Below the pieces are notes generated by a model. It was not told the DNA's origin. It did no database searches and saw nothing but the letters and a program-made list of their open reading frames with translations. The position numbers and the translations under genes are program-made. From Peromyscus leucopus (taxonomy: Eukaryota > Chordata > Mammalia > Rodentia > Cricetidae): a stretch of 64,000 nt of DNA. Shown here piece after piece: positions 21,601 to 33,725 of this stretch. Numbering within the stretch: position 1 is the first letter of the stretch; every line of letters starts with the position of its first letter. The stretch spans positions 15,813,798 to 15,877,797 of the forward strand of contig NC_051068.1 in assembly GCF_004664715.2 (NCBI RefSeq). Reading direction: 5' to 3'.

Positions 21601-23932
21601 TTGATTCATCAAGTAAAAAACCATGAGATTTAATGGTAAGAGTGAATATTCTGTTGTGCCAGATCTATGATAGCAGAGTGGTGTTAACACTCAAAATAAT
21701 CCCTCTCTCTGTTGCTCTTTCTCAGCGGGCAGGAAGTTTAACATGGCTGTTTAAATGCCTTGCACTTTCTAGATGCCTGTAACACCACAGCAATTTCAGC
21801 AAATAAAGAGTCTCCAGTTTCAAACTCCCTAGAGGGAGCACTGGCCCTTCCCAAAAAGCTGTCCACTGGTTTGTCAGGACTCTGCGTCTGTGGATAATTT
21901 CATGTTATACTCATAGACTGTCATTCAATTGCGTCATTATGAGTTCATGACATTTGAGATGGTTCCAGAAATTTGGTTTTGTAAGGAGTAGTTATGTACT
22001 CCCAATCCTCCCTTTGCTCTTACAAGTATAAGCTTGGCTTTCTGCAGTTCCCTTGGCCTCACACTTCTTTGAAATGACTGCCTTTAGAGATGGAGTTCTG
22101 GATAAGGCAGTCCTACCCTACATCTATCACCAGCCCGCTTAGCCCTGACACTCCTTTTTACTTCCTTCTATAGATCCAACCCGGAGTACGTCCAGGAATT
22201 GCCAGGAAAGGACAGGTTAGAGGGTTTGCCGCCCAAATGATTGATTTAAAAGGGAGAGCAGAAAACAGGTGGGGCTCTCACCCCCTCCACTACTGGTGTG
22301 GCTAATTTTTTCCCAGGGCAAAAGTCACTGCCTTAAAGAATAATGGGAGGAGGGTGAAGGCGACAACTTCTATCAGACAAGGCCAGTGCTCTTTCAAAAA
22401 CAGGTTTATCCAGTTCTGCTTCTGAGAGGGGGATCTGATAGTGAACACTGAAGGCAGACTTCCTCCTGGCCATGCCTCTGACTCATAACAGGTTTTTCTT
22501 CTTGTGAGATGACTTTATTACTCACAGAAGTAAACCACACCTACCAAACTTGATAATTGGGTTCCCTGGAGATCCTCCCAGAAGAGAGTACATATTTCCC
22601 AGCACATTATGAAATTTACTCCACCTTCTATTAAGTTTGTACTTTTACTCTTCATCCGTGATGCTGGTTGTACTGTGTATATTATGCTACGATAGGACCG
22701 CCTTCTCCTTTTCTTGTCATGCCAACATCAGGAGTTGCCATATTTTCATTGAGTTACATGTTTAAGGCATTCAGCAGACTGAATCCTTCTCAGGTTGCTT
22801 TCTTTTTGTTCTTTTCTTTTTTTCTTTTTCCTAGTGCAGACCTCAGTTTACAGTAATGCAATCTTCTGTGAGGCCTCATGGGGGAGAAAAGTAACTTGGA
22901 TGTCCCACAGTAATACAATTCTCAGAGTCAGGTGAATGGAGCAGACACCTCCTGGTACTGCCGATCTGTGCTGAGAACATCATTAGCCCACTGGCCCTTC
23001 TCCAGGCCACCCACACCTCTCTGCACCTTTTCTTTTCCATTCTTAGCCAGGCTCAGATGGAAAGAGCTGCTACCTTTGCCATCTGCGTTCTTCACCCTGT
23101 TGGTCTTGCTTTCTTATTCCATTGAACCACACACACCTCTCTCTTTTGCCTACCTCCTATAACCAAAAATAAAGCAGAAAAGCCTCAGCTAAGCTGTTCC
23201 ATTGGTCTCCACCCACAGCTTCCTCTCTGTCACCTTCACTGCAAACGGAACCTTTTCCACTTGCTGGGTTCTGGCAGGCATGTGGTGCACACATTGCCTC
23301 ATGGCCGTCTTTACCCTTGGTGACCCTTCTATTTGAAGGTTCTCTATCTTTGAATTCCAAGAGATGTTTCTCATTGATTTCCCACCTACTTCCTTTGCTC
23401 CTCACCTTTTTCTTCTCCATATCCACTTGGAGATAAATCTCACCTACATCTGAGTCCTCCAGCTGCTTACGTCCAGGTACATGGTGTTTCACAACTTACA
23501 GGCCTGTTCCAATCTGACGACTTGGCTTCCTGGATCTCAGAAGGTAGACCAGATGTCTAGCAGAGGCCTGGTTTATTCCTCACCCTGTTGGTACTGCCTG
23601 TCATTTCACTGTTGTTCACCTGAACACACACACTCAGATGGACACTCTGATCCATTTTAGCCACACAATTACATGTCAGAACTTGGATCCTGAGTTTCCC
23701 TCTGGGTTTTTATTCTACATTTAACTATCTTCCAAATATTTCCATTTGATTTTCCTGTTATCATCTCAAACTCTCACCCCTGTAAGAATACTCAATACCT
23801 TTAAGTTTTACTAGCATATATTATTTATAATAAATTTCATTAGATTTTATGCATATATATTATGTATTTTGATCATATTTACCTCCATTGCCTCCTTCAG
23901 TACCCCTCCCAATACTACTTCCTCTTCCCAAC

Positions 23933-23934
<2 letters not shown>
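21601..23934. other. No recognised feature
   Basis: A long, apparently unique stretch. I looked for splice-bounded exons and found none convincing. The 111-residue reverse ORF at 23157-23492 is hydrophilic and unrecognised, and I do not call it a gene. Confidence 0.35.
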
Positions 23935-23980
<46 letters not shown>

Positions 23981-23998
23981 CGCACGCTCGCGCTCACA
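23935..23998. repeat. (GT)n plus (GC)n alternating tract
   Basis: A GT run to about 23970 is followed by GTATGTGCGCGCGCACG and more alternating sequence, a pattern prone to left-handed (Z) DNA. The ORFs over it are artefacts. Confidence 0.93.
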
Positions 23999-24254
23999 TC
24001 TACATGTGATGAGACTCATTTATATGAATATAGGTTATGGGTTATATACAGTAGCATGGGCACCAGTGGATATACCACTAAAAGATACGTTATACCCTAC
24101 CCAACAAAGGTGTGGCCTCTAAGCTCCTCCTTCAAATGCACTGTTAATTACCTGCCACCCTTTCTCACTCACAAATTATTATCAGTGGCACTATCACTGA
24201 CTGAGTATTTTCTGTTTTTTCCATTCTATCTACTAATGTGCCATTTTATTAAAG

Positions 24255-24370
24255 TCTGAGACAGTGTTTGCTTTGTTGCCCACAATGACCCAAACTCTTG
24301 ACCTCAGGGAATCCTCCTGCTTGAGCCTCCCAAGCATTTGGGGTTACATCACAGGCCACTGCTTCCCACT
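24255..24370 (-). repeat. Degenerate B1-type SINE, reverse
   Basis: 'gagacagtgtttgctttgtt', 'tcctcctgcttgagcctccc' and 'caagcatttggggttaca' correspond to a diverged antisense B1. Confidence 0.65.
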
Positions 24371-24548
24371 ACCAAGCTCTCTTCAGTCTTTCAACATTCT
24401 TCTTTCTTTCCAGAAACAGAAAGTTTCTATGGTCACCACTTGTTTTCTCTGTTCCATTTTCCATTGTATTAATAAATACATAAATTCATAAAACCTTGCT
24501 CACAAATATGTATTACCTATATTGATCAAATTTTTATTCACATGATTC

Positions 24549-24655
24549 AATGTCTGGGAATGTAGATCAGTGGTAGAGAGCTTGAATAGCATATGTAAGG
24601 CCATGGGTTCAAATCCTAGTACTGTAAAAAATAAATAAATAAATGAAAAAGAAAA
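24549..24655 (+). repeat. ID-type SINE with A-rich tail
   Basis: 'gggaatgtagatcagtggta' and 'gggttcaaatcctagtactg' resemble an ID element. An AAATAAAT tail follows. Confidence 0.75.
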
Positions 24656-25859
24656 AGGGAAATGTAGTGCTACACACCCAAATGGCAAGGATAAGTACCC
24701 GCAGGAGTAATGACCTCTCAACAAGCAACGCTAGCAAATGTCAGCCTCTTTCCATCTTCAGATGGGTCCCTCCAAAGCCGTCACATGCACAGTGGCACAG
24801 CAGAAATGAGGCATTGTTCAAGGGAGCACTCACTCTGTCAGTTGTCCGGCAGAACCCCCAATACTGATTTACAAGACTCAAATCATGAGAGTAACCAAGG
24901 AGTCAGGAGGGTGCTCCCAAATTACACAGAGTAAGAATAGGAAAGCATGATTGCCAGAGAACATAAGGGTGCAGTTCCAGAATAGAGCATCTATTCTGAG
25001 CAAGCAAAGCAACAGATGTCCAAAGCACTCTCCTGTGACTATGACGAAGTTAAATTCCCTCAGTCTGACACTCCAGCCTTCTACCCAAGGTAGCCTGAAA
25101 TCTCCTTTCTTACTCGACAAAAACCTTTTGTGTGACTCACTCTTAACTATTCTGTCTTTCCACTTCTACAAGGTCTTCCCACCCTCTGCTTCTTTGCTAA
25201 TGTCACTGCCTTCATCACTTCTCAGTTTTGCCAATCCTTCAAACTCAAGGTCAGTCCACCTCTCCAGCCCGGACTGTAATGATTACCATGCTTCATTACA
25301 TAGACCAGACAGATGGTGTAGACAGTGGCTGCCATCAGATTGTAGACACAAACAAGGTTTGGAAAAGATAGAAAAGGTGTTGACATTACTATTTATAATG
25401 AAATCAAAACTAATTATGTATTTGGAAAAGTTGAAATATCATAAACATTACAAAATCAAAAAAAAATAGTGTTTTTAATAATTAACTGCCTGGCATCTCC
25501 CATAACATAGTGTGTGCCTGCTATATGCTTTAATCTATTCATTTGTATGGGCTATATATTCCTTAATCCATTCATTTGAAAGACATTCTTTTTTAAAGAT
25601 ATCCTTTAATGTTTTCTATTAATAGAGAAACAACTCAAATTTTGGTTTCTTGGTTTTTTATCAGTGGTTCATTTCAAAATTTATTTCATATTTGGTAATA
25701 TTTATATAAATATTTATTATGTCATATTCAGAGAAATCTCTAGATGAAGTCACTGCTTTTTTTTGTTTTGCTTTTTAAATAGTGATCTATAGCATTTAGG
25801 AAAGTTTTACCAGACTGTGCTCCGGCTCCTCATATCATAGAGTGTGTTGCTTCTGTTAA
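24656..25859. other. No recognised feature
   Basis: Apparently unique sequence. It contains an open frame of 172 codons (24951-25469, + strand) with no domain, signal peptide or splice context that I recognise. A frame of this length is expected by chance in 64 kb. Confidence 0.35.
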
Positions 25860-26170
25860 CCCCACCTAGTGAGAATAAGACCACTACCACAATATTTAGC
25901 CAAATTTGAAGCAAGCTTTATCAAGTACTGGCCAGGTCCATACAAATTAGTCTGGGCCTTATAAAGGCAACGCCCATAAGACTATGGACTTCCACCTTTA
26001 TCCGCCAGGGGCAGACATATATCCTGATGTACTTCCTTACTAAATACATCCCGCCTATGTGTGATCAAGCACATCCTGTGTAGTTGGGGCAACCGAACGT
26101 ATTTACAGAAGCTAAAAATGTGGCTTGTTATCTTACATGAACAACAGTCCCCACATTCCAGGAAGCTGTC
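25860..26170 (-). repeat. Possible antisense LTR fragment
   Basis: The text around 'gcaagctttatcaagtactg' and 'ccttataaaggcaacgccca' has the style of an antisense rodent LTR. The family and ends are unknown. Confidence 0.3.
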
Positions 26171-26993
26171 TGTCCTCGGGCAAGTGGGGCTGACATTTTA
26201 GAGGCATTTCTGTTTTATAGATCTCTTAAGCACTGTAACTTAAACTTAAAACATAACTTTAGCCCTCACGCTTCTTCTCAGCCTGTTGCCTCAGCACTTG
26301 GTGCTGTGGGACACACAGGCATGGTAAGAATTCTGGCCCTGTTCTCTCTTAGCTGAAGAATGGCTTGTGCATGAGCATAGGGGTGGGAGGGAACCTTAAT
26401 AGGAGCCATTTCTTTTCCTACAACAGAATGGCCAGCCAGTAGTAAACTGTGTGAACTGCTGTCGGTAAATCCCACTAAAGCTGTTTACAGCTCAGCTATA
26501 CCTTAGCTGGAGTCCAGAGCGCTGATGCCTGTTCTAAGGCATGGAGGGAAGTGTTCCAAAAAGAAAGTAGAAGAGAAAAAGTATTTATGGATAAAATATT
26601 TGACTGTTGAAAATTCATAAAAGCACATTACCATGTTGACTTTAAAAATGTGAATGATTTTGAAATGGACTCCAGTGTGTGTGGGTGATGGGGGGGGTAA
26701 GACATTGAATATTTTATCTGGTACACCTTGTAGGATTCTGTAAGGCCTGGCATTTTTTACATCTCTGGGAGACATTCACAGCTCCATAAGTCATATAGTA
26801 GCATAGAAGACTGCTTCCATAAACATGCAATCTGTATTATCTTCTGGAATACATATCTATTCTTGATGTACAGATATGACTTTTTCCTCTGTACTACTTG
26901 TAACTTTTTATTATCTATGTGATTAATTAGTGAGTTAAATGAAATATTTGATATATGTTTATTTGCATGAGTGCCATGATTTTACCTTTAAAA
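26171..26993. other. No recognised feature
   Basis: Apparently unique sequence. The 65- and 90-residue reverse ORFs are not supported. Confidence 0.35.

Positions 26994-27048
<55 letters not shown>
26994..27048. repeat. (GT)n microsatellite
   Basis: Uninterrupted GT run of about 27 units. Confidence 0.97.
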
Positions 27049-27049
<1 letters not shown>

Positions 27050-28244
27050 CGTGCACATGCATTCATCCTTTGGCTTAGGGTTAGAGCACTTGGTTCAGCC
27101 CCAAGAATCACAAAACATATTGAGCTGGTCTTTACCCTTTAAGAGGACAAATGCAAGATTCTTCCCATCTTCCCTTCCTGACAGAACAAGACTGTCTGTC
27201 CGCAGGTACCAGCCTCTGCTGTTAAGTTCTAGAACCGCTGAGACGGGTTCCATTAATGCATCCTGGTGCAGAGAAGTGCAAGCCAAGGAGGCTGGCCAGA
27301 ATGGCAAAGCCAGTGCTTGAAGGGTCTGAGTTACAGCGGCTCATCCTAAATGGCAAGGTGCAAACCTCAAATGTCTGTTTACTGACTCATGTCCCCCAAA
27401 CAGATGCTTTCATATACTAGATCTCAGGGGAGGGTGGCGGCTGCCATCAACAGCCAGGGACTTCACGCTTTCCCTTCCCTTTAGCTGAGCTAAGTTGCAG
27501 TGACTGCAAGATAAACTTTAATTTGTGAAACCTAGGATAGAGCTGCATTTTTGTGGCCTTCAACTAGAGATAAAACTCAGTTTTCAGGGGCCATTCTTCT
27601 TATGTGAAATAATGCTACTTCCCCTGAAGAAGCAGACCTCAAAACTGTAATAGTAATACTAATAACGATAATAATAATAATATTTTTAAAGGCATGGTTC
27701 AGAATAGTCTGAAGCTTTGAAAAAAATGAAGTCCTCTATTTTTAATCCCTTAGGATTCTTTTGAATGGCTATAAGGACCAAATTTTATGACTAATACTAA
27801 GCTGGAAAAGTAGTTTCACCAGGAGCCAAAAGATTTCCTTCAGTTGATTATATGAAGCTGAAAGGGAGGAAAGACAGAAGTAGAACAGTAGAGTTGATTC
27901 AAAGTCCTCCAAAATTCTACTGATTATAGGATAGGAAATTAGTATTTATTGGCTGTTACTATGTGTCAATCATTATGTCCCTACTGGTGTGTACCAAATC
28001 TTAGTTGCAGTGACTGTAAAGAATGCTTAAAGGTTAATTATCATTAAATCACCTGGTGTTTTTTTTTTTTTAAAATAAGGATAAGAAATGGCATACACAC
28101 TTTGCTGTTGTATAATAGGCAATCAATACATCTTGGCTCCTATTGGTTTCTAATAAATGCTTTGGACTCATTTGTAGTAGAAAAGGTGGGCTTGCTTTTA
28201 GACATATAACTCCAGGTCTGAGCTCTGGTGCAGAGGGAGGGAGG
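27049..28244. other. No recognised feature
   Basis: Apparently unique sequence with a small (AAT)n patch near 27655-27685. Confidence 0.35.
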
Positions 28245-28440
28245 GCAGCAAGACAGCTCACTGGGTAAAGGTGCTTGCTGCCAAACCTGATCATCTTACT
28301 TGTAGTCTTAGTGCCATCCTCAGAACCCACAGGGTGGAAGGAGAGAACCAACTCCCCCAAGTTGTTTTCCAACCTCCACACATCCATGTACACACACAAA
28401 AAAAAACACATATACACTTGCACACAGAGAAGAAGAAAGA
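28245..28440 (+). repeat. B2/B4-type SINE
   Basis: 'gacagctcactgggtaaagg' and 'tgcttgctgccaaacctga' are the head. A CA-rich and AAAG-rich tail ends it. Confidence 0.75.
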
Positions 28441-28477
28441 AAGAATAAAAGAAATGAATTAAACTGTTGAATTCCAA

Positions 28478-28795
28478 AAATTCTTACCTCTACAAAATCC
28501 TCAGTCTCAAGAGAGAGAGAGAGACTTCCTGTTTACTCACGCCTTGTATACCTTTCTGTACCCTGCCGTCTTCCTTGCTTCCTAGTGCAGGGACTAAAGG
28601 CACGTGCCACCATGGCTGGCTCTGTTCCCAGTATGGCCTCGAACTCACAGAGATCTAGATGAATCTCTGCCTCCTGAACGCTAGGATTAAAGGTGCATGC
28701 TACCATTGCCTGATCTCTATGTTTAATATAGTGGTTGGCTTTGTCCTCTGATCCCCAGGCAAGCTTTATTGGGGTATACAATATATCACCATAGT
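28478..28795 (-). repeat. LTR-like repeat carrying embedded B1 text, reverse
   Basis: Shares 'cctctgatccccaggcaagc' (reverse) and 'ttactcacgcctt' with the element at 35611. Between these it carries antisense B1 sequence ('gaactcacagagatctagat', 'gctaggattaaaggtgcatg'). The two loci are clearly the same family in opposite orientation. Confidence 0.65.
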
Positions 28796-28867
28796 TTATT
28801 ATATGTGTATATGTATGCATGTGCCATGGTATGTGTGTGGAGGTCAGAGGAAAACTTTCATGGGAGT

Positions 28868-29455
28868 TATATTAGTCTGGGTTCTCTAGAAGAACAGAAT
28901 TTAAAGAGTGTATCTCTATATATAGAAAAAGTTTGGTGCCAGACAGTGGTGGCGCACATCTCTAATCCCAGCACTTTGGAGGCAAAGTGACTCGGTGGAT
29001 CTCTGTGAGTTTGGTGACAGTCTGGTCTACAGAGCAAGATCCAGGAAATAAAGAGTGTGGCATACAAGCTATGGTCCAGATAATTCAACAATGGCTGCCC
29101 ATGAATGGAAGGTCCAAGAATCCAGTAGTTGTGCAGTCCATGAGGTAGGATGTCTCAGCTGGTCTTCACTATATGCTGGAATCCTGAAGAAGTGGGCTCT
29201 AGTGCCAGTGAAGGAATGAACTTGCTAGCCAGATCAAGAGCAAACTTCCTTCTTCCATTTGTATGGGCTGCCAGCAGAAGATGTGGTCTAGATTAAAGGC
29301 ATATCTTCCCACCTCAAAGACCTGGATTAGAAGTGGGTCTTCCCACTTCAAATGCTTTAATCAAGAAAAAAAAATCCCCCACAGGTGTGCCCAGCCATTT
29401 GTGTTTTAGTTAATTTCAGATGTAGTCAAATTGACAACCAAGAATAGCCATCACA
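28868..29455 (+). repeat. Old dispersed repeat interrupted by a B1
   Basis: 'tctgggttctctagaagaac' opens an old repeat that also appears near 33500. A B1 copy occupies about 28930-29055 ('agacagtggtggcgcacatc', 'tctaatcccagc'). The old repeat then resumes to about 29455. AAAGAGTGT on both sides (28905 and 29050) may be the insertion duplication. Confidence 0.6.
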
Positions 29456-30084
29456 GGAGTCAGTTCTCTGCTTCCACCATCGGGCTTCAGATATGGCCAC
29501 CAGTGTGCCCTTACCCACTGAGCCAGCTCATCCACCCTCACCAAATTGTGGATCTTCATGGTCATTGGAAGCTTGGCAACAGTAAAAGGCTTCTGACTGA
29601 TCAATCATCACAACTTAATTCAAGTCAAATGCAATGAACCTGAGGCCCTTCTGGCTGTGCTCAACAGGTGCTTCTCAGTTCCACTGCAGACTTGATCCTT
29701 AACACATACATTTTCCCATCTGAAGGATCATGCTAAGCCATGCCAGTGTATCCTGCCTGATACCTCAGCTCACATTTAAAACTATCAAATGTTGTGATGT
29801 AGACTGTCTCTTAATGTCCATGCCAAGTTTTCTGCTCCTGTGGAAAACTAATGTCTCAACTGCAGAAAACATCTAGACTTTCCTATTTCCTTATTTCATT
29901 CTTCAACATAAGTATTAAACTGATCTATTTATGCATTATATTATGTTAGAATGATTTTTAAAACTGCCATTTTAGTTGCTGACTTAAATTTCATTTTTAA
30001 AATTATCAAATGAATTTTGGTTTAGGACAAGGAGAGAATTTTCAGTGGCTCTCGATTAGGGCTTAAGATTTGCCTTCTTTGTGT
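29456..30084. other. No recognised feature
   Basis: Apparently unique sequence. Confidence 0.35.
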
Positions 30085-30490
30085 AGCTAGTGTGACACCA
30101 CACATTGAAAAGTATGGTTTTAAATGGTATGGAGGGGATGAAGTGGTTAGGGTGAGTACTTACTCAGGGAACCTGATTCACTTCCTAGCCCCCACGTCTG
30201 GTGGCTCACAACACCCCGTACGTTCAGAAAAGCTAACACCCTCTTCTACTCTCCATGGCACCTGCACTCATGTCCACAGACACATGGAGACATACACACA
30301 ATAAACAATTTAAATAAAATCTTTTTTAATGTGAACATGGAAATCTGGGTGTGGTGGTGGGTACCTGTCGTCATTGCCAAAACGTCATGGCCAAGAAGTC
30401 AGGAGAGTAAAGCAGAATAATCTTAAGTTTGAACCCAGTCTTGACTACACAGTGAGGCTGTGTCTGAAAAGACCAAACAAAACAGATACA
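30085..30490 (+). repeat. Degenerate B2 followed by degenerate B1
   Basis: 'ggatgaagtggttagggtga' to an 'aataaacaatttaaataaa' tail is a decayed B2 (to about 30325). 'gaaatctgggtgtggtggtg' to 'gaggctgtgtctgaaaag' is a decayed B1. Confidence 0.6.
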
Positions 30491-31299
30491 AAAGCAATGA
30501 AATGGACAGAGGGTAATTAATAAAGAGGAAAATTAGCCAACAAGTTAAAGAAAGTCTGCTATATGCCTAGAAATGCAGACACAGATGCATCCTCTTTTTA
30601 AAACTTTATTTGTCCAGAAAATAACTCTGAGAAATTAGTTTTATTTCTATGAAATGCAAGATGAAACTGAGAATCAGGTGTTCTAGCTCCTCCAGGAAAT
30701 TCCAAAGCTGATACTCAAGGTAGACACTGTGGGTGGGGAACACAGACAGACCCCCAGACTTGAGGACAACAGCTGACGCTAACCAGGAGGTCAAGTGTCT
30801 GGTAAGATTTAAAGCAAACAGTGTAGAAAGTGTAGAGATGAGCCTACTCACAGGTTTTGTTCTGCTTTGTTTGTTTTTAAGAAAAAGATAAACCTAGGCA
30901 GGCAGAGAGATAAGACCTTGTGGCATGTGAGGCTGAACCCTCCTGATTACTCAGCCAATGAGGAAGTAGAGAGAGGACCTGTGTTCAGAACTGCAAAGGT
31001 TGTTCTTTGCCAAGCTTTAAACCAAACGCCTCATTTTCATTATTATGAGTCCCTTGTGTTCTGACTGCGACGTGAAGGTCTCTGTTTCTGGCAGAGTGTG
31101 ACCTTTGGCCTCCCCAAGTACTCAATTGCTGGCATTACAAACACTCACTGCCACATCTAGCAGAGTTTTGTTTTTTTTTTTTTTAAGACAGTGAGTGTTT
31201 TTACAGGGAATATGAGGATTCTGAAAGAAAGTGTTAGCTGACCCTGAATGAGATCTCCTCTTTCTTAGAATAATTTGTATTCAAAATAAAAAGAAACTA
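30491..31299. other. Mostly unique, with a decayed antisense B1
   Basis: A possible antisense B1 remnant lies at about 31075-31195 ('tttggcctccccaagtactc', then a T run). Otherwise nothing was recognised. Confidence 0.35.
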
Positions 31300-31404
31300 G
31301 TGCTCGCTTCAGCAGCACATTACTAAAATCGGAACAAAACAAAGAGGATTGCCATGGCCCCTGTGCCAGAAACGTGCAAATTCATGAACCACTCCACATT
31401 TTTT
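31300..31404 (+). pseudogene. U6 snRNA retropseudogene
   Basis: Starts gtgctcgcttcagcagcaca and follows U6 snRNA over its whole length to the terminal T run (ccacatttttt). It differs from U6 at many sites, including the core region ('cggaacaaaacaaagaggat'). I see no Pol III snRNA promoter (no PSE or TATA at the expected spacing). It is joined without a gap to an L1 fragment, so it is a reverse-transcribed copy and not a functional gene. Confidence 0.92.
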
Positions 31405-31610
31405 CTAAAATATATAAAGAACTTAAAAAAAAAAAAAAAACTGGACATCAAGAAAACAAATAACCCAAATTGAAAATCTGGTGCAGATCTAAACAGAGTA
31501 TTCTCAAAAGAGGAAACACAAACGGCTGAGAAGCACTTAAGGAAATGTTCAACATTCTTAGCCACCAGGAAAATGCAAATCAAAACTACTTTGAGATTTC
31601 ACCTGACATC
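31405..31610 (+). mobile_element. L1 ORF2 3' fragment fused to U6
   Basis: Begins 'ctaaaatatataaagaactt' directly after the U6 T run. It matches the same stretch of ORF2 seen at 61561 ('tccaaaaatatataaagaac') and continues through 'aaatgcaaatcaaaactact'. An A tract at 31426-31440 lies inside it. It ends in a short antisense SINE piece ('gtgagccatctctccaac'). Confidence 0.85.
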
Positions 31611-33494
31611 TGTGAGCCATCTCTCCAACCCCAGAACTTCTATTTTTATCTGGGTAATGTTTCTCAGCCTTTCTTGAAAATGGTCGTGACCATGTGACTG
31701 AATTCTGGACAAGAAACCAGTGGAACCATTACAGGGGAGTATAGAATATATTAACAGTGCCTCCCACAGATCGTCGTTCCTTGTGCTTCCCTCCTTGGTC
31801 TCCAGTTCTTATCAGCTCTGACCTCTGGCTGTGAATTATATCACAATTGGCTGGAAGCTTTGCCCTTTGCCAATGAGCGCTTACCTGCTTCTCCGTCACG
31901 AGTGGGGAGTATCTGCTCCTCTAACACCTTCTGATGAAAAGCAAGCCCAAATACCCAGGTAAGCACCAAGGAGCCACCAGTCTATTGAGCATCACTGAAA
32001 CTGACCAGTTTCGCAGTCTGCCTTGGCTGTCTTGTCATACCTCTGTGAAACTGGAATCCCACTCAACCTCAGCAACCTTGTGGGGCCTCACTGTCTCCTG
32101 GCTGGCTTTCTTTCCAGGTTCTCAATATGGTATGTCTTCCTTCAAAACACATCTCTGTTTACAATATAGTCCCTAAAATACCCCCAACTAGGAACTGTGC
32201 ACCCTTGTCTCTCCAAATCAGATCTCCCTTGGCTACTGTCCCCCACATAAAACTTGGCCGCATGGCGCCTGTTCAATCCTCAAGCTGTTATACCTTCCGA
32301 ACAGTAAGACTCTACATTATACTGTTCTTAGATGCCACTCAACAGTATAACAGGACTATACTGTTGTCCGTACAGCCCTGGCCAGTTCGTCACATACCTA
32401 TCTTGGCTCAAAATACCTGCTTTCCTAGTGTTGTCATCCAGAAAGTCATTCTGTGATAGAAAGAAAAAGAACTAGGGACAGAAAGCCTTTCATGAAAATC
32501 AGAATTGACCCTTGGAATCCAGTTTAAGTACACTAGTTCTTATATACACTGAAGTAATTTAATTTGTTTTTGATTGATCAAATAGAAAGGGGCTGTACAA
32601 CGTCAACTAATTTCATTAGTGTCAATAAAGAACAAGTTTTAAATGTGACTTCCCAGGGATGGCTCACAAGGAAAACTAATCCAGTGAAGAGGAAAGTAGG
32701 AGAGTTTGCTACAATTTCATGGTCCACGATTACATTAGAGAGTGGAAATCCAATGGAGAGGTAAATTGTTCTTTGTCTTCAAGTTTGCTACTGGAATTAA
32801 AGACACATTAGTAATCTGGACTTCCTAAGAACACAGGGTGCAACTGCATTTGGGCCATTCATGCTGTCACTTGATGACCCTTCCAGGACTCTGTAGAGAG
32901 AAAGGAAATGTGAAATTGCCTAGGAACACAAGAGTTTCTTGTGGATATTAAGTTAAAATCATTATTAATTCTGAAAGCAGAGAGAGAAGAGTAAGCAACA
33001 GGAAAAAAGGAGGATAGATTCCTTTCGTGCTGATCCAATATGCACCCTGCCTTACGGGGAGTCCTCCTCTTCCTTATTCTTCTGTAGAGTTAGACATCAA
33101 TGCTTTGTGCCTTTTAAACTTGGGGTGTGCCTCGAATGCATTGGATACTGGTTTTAACTTGTCTGGCTCCCAACAAAGTTTCTTAGAGTGAGAGCCTACG
33201 TGCTTTGAAGAAATAAAGTAATTAATTCTATCCCATAAATGCGTACAAGAGCAGTCTCCATTTCCAATGGAATGACACAGAAGAAGCTGGTTATGGTGAT
33301 GTTAAAATGTTTCTTTTGATCTTTTCTTCAAGACAAAAATATAGCAGGTCGAATCATCTGCCCATGATTTAGAAGCATGTTATTTTAGGAATATGATTCA
33401 TGGGGGAAAAGACCACACTCATATAAAATGTCAGTGTTGTAAAGTTCAGTGGTATTTTGAATATTCCTTCTTTCTACTTGAAATCTGTATCTTG
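31611..33494. other. No recognised feature
   Basis: Apparently unique sequence with a 109-codon open frame at 32127-32456 that I do not recognise. No splice-bounded conserved exon was seen. Confidence 0.35.
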
Positions 33495-33725
33495 AAATCA
33501 ATTCATATTATTTGGGATTCTCCAGAGAACAGTTAATGGAATGTATACATCATCTCTCTATCTCCTATCATTTATTATCTATCCATCAACCATTATCTAT
33601 CATCTGTATATCTACCTATCATCTACTGTTTGTCTATCAGTTAGCCAAAGAAATTTATTATAAGGAACTGGCTTACGTGATTGTTGAGACTGATAAGTAC
33701 AAGTCTATATATAGTATGAACTAGT
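33495..33725 (+). repeat. Old L1-3'-UTR-like repeat with TATC-rich insert
   Basis: 'tgggattctccagagaacag' and 'ttattataaggaactggctt' are the two recognisable ends. A (TATC)-rich tract lies between them. Confidence 0.5.

Noticed and set aside
23157..23492. 111-codon reverse ORF, hydrophilic
   Set aside because: No family recognised and no splice-bounded neighbours.
24951..25469. 172-codon forward ORF
   Set aside because: No recognised domain, no splice or promoter context, and the low-complexity end (KIKKK) comes from an A run. The length is within chance for 64 kb in six frames.
31300..31404. Functional U6 snRNA gene
   Set aside because: Too many differences from U6, no Pol III snRNA promoter visible, and a direct fusion to L1.
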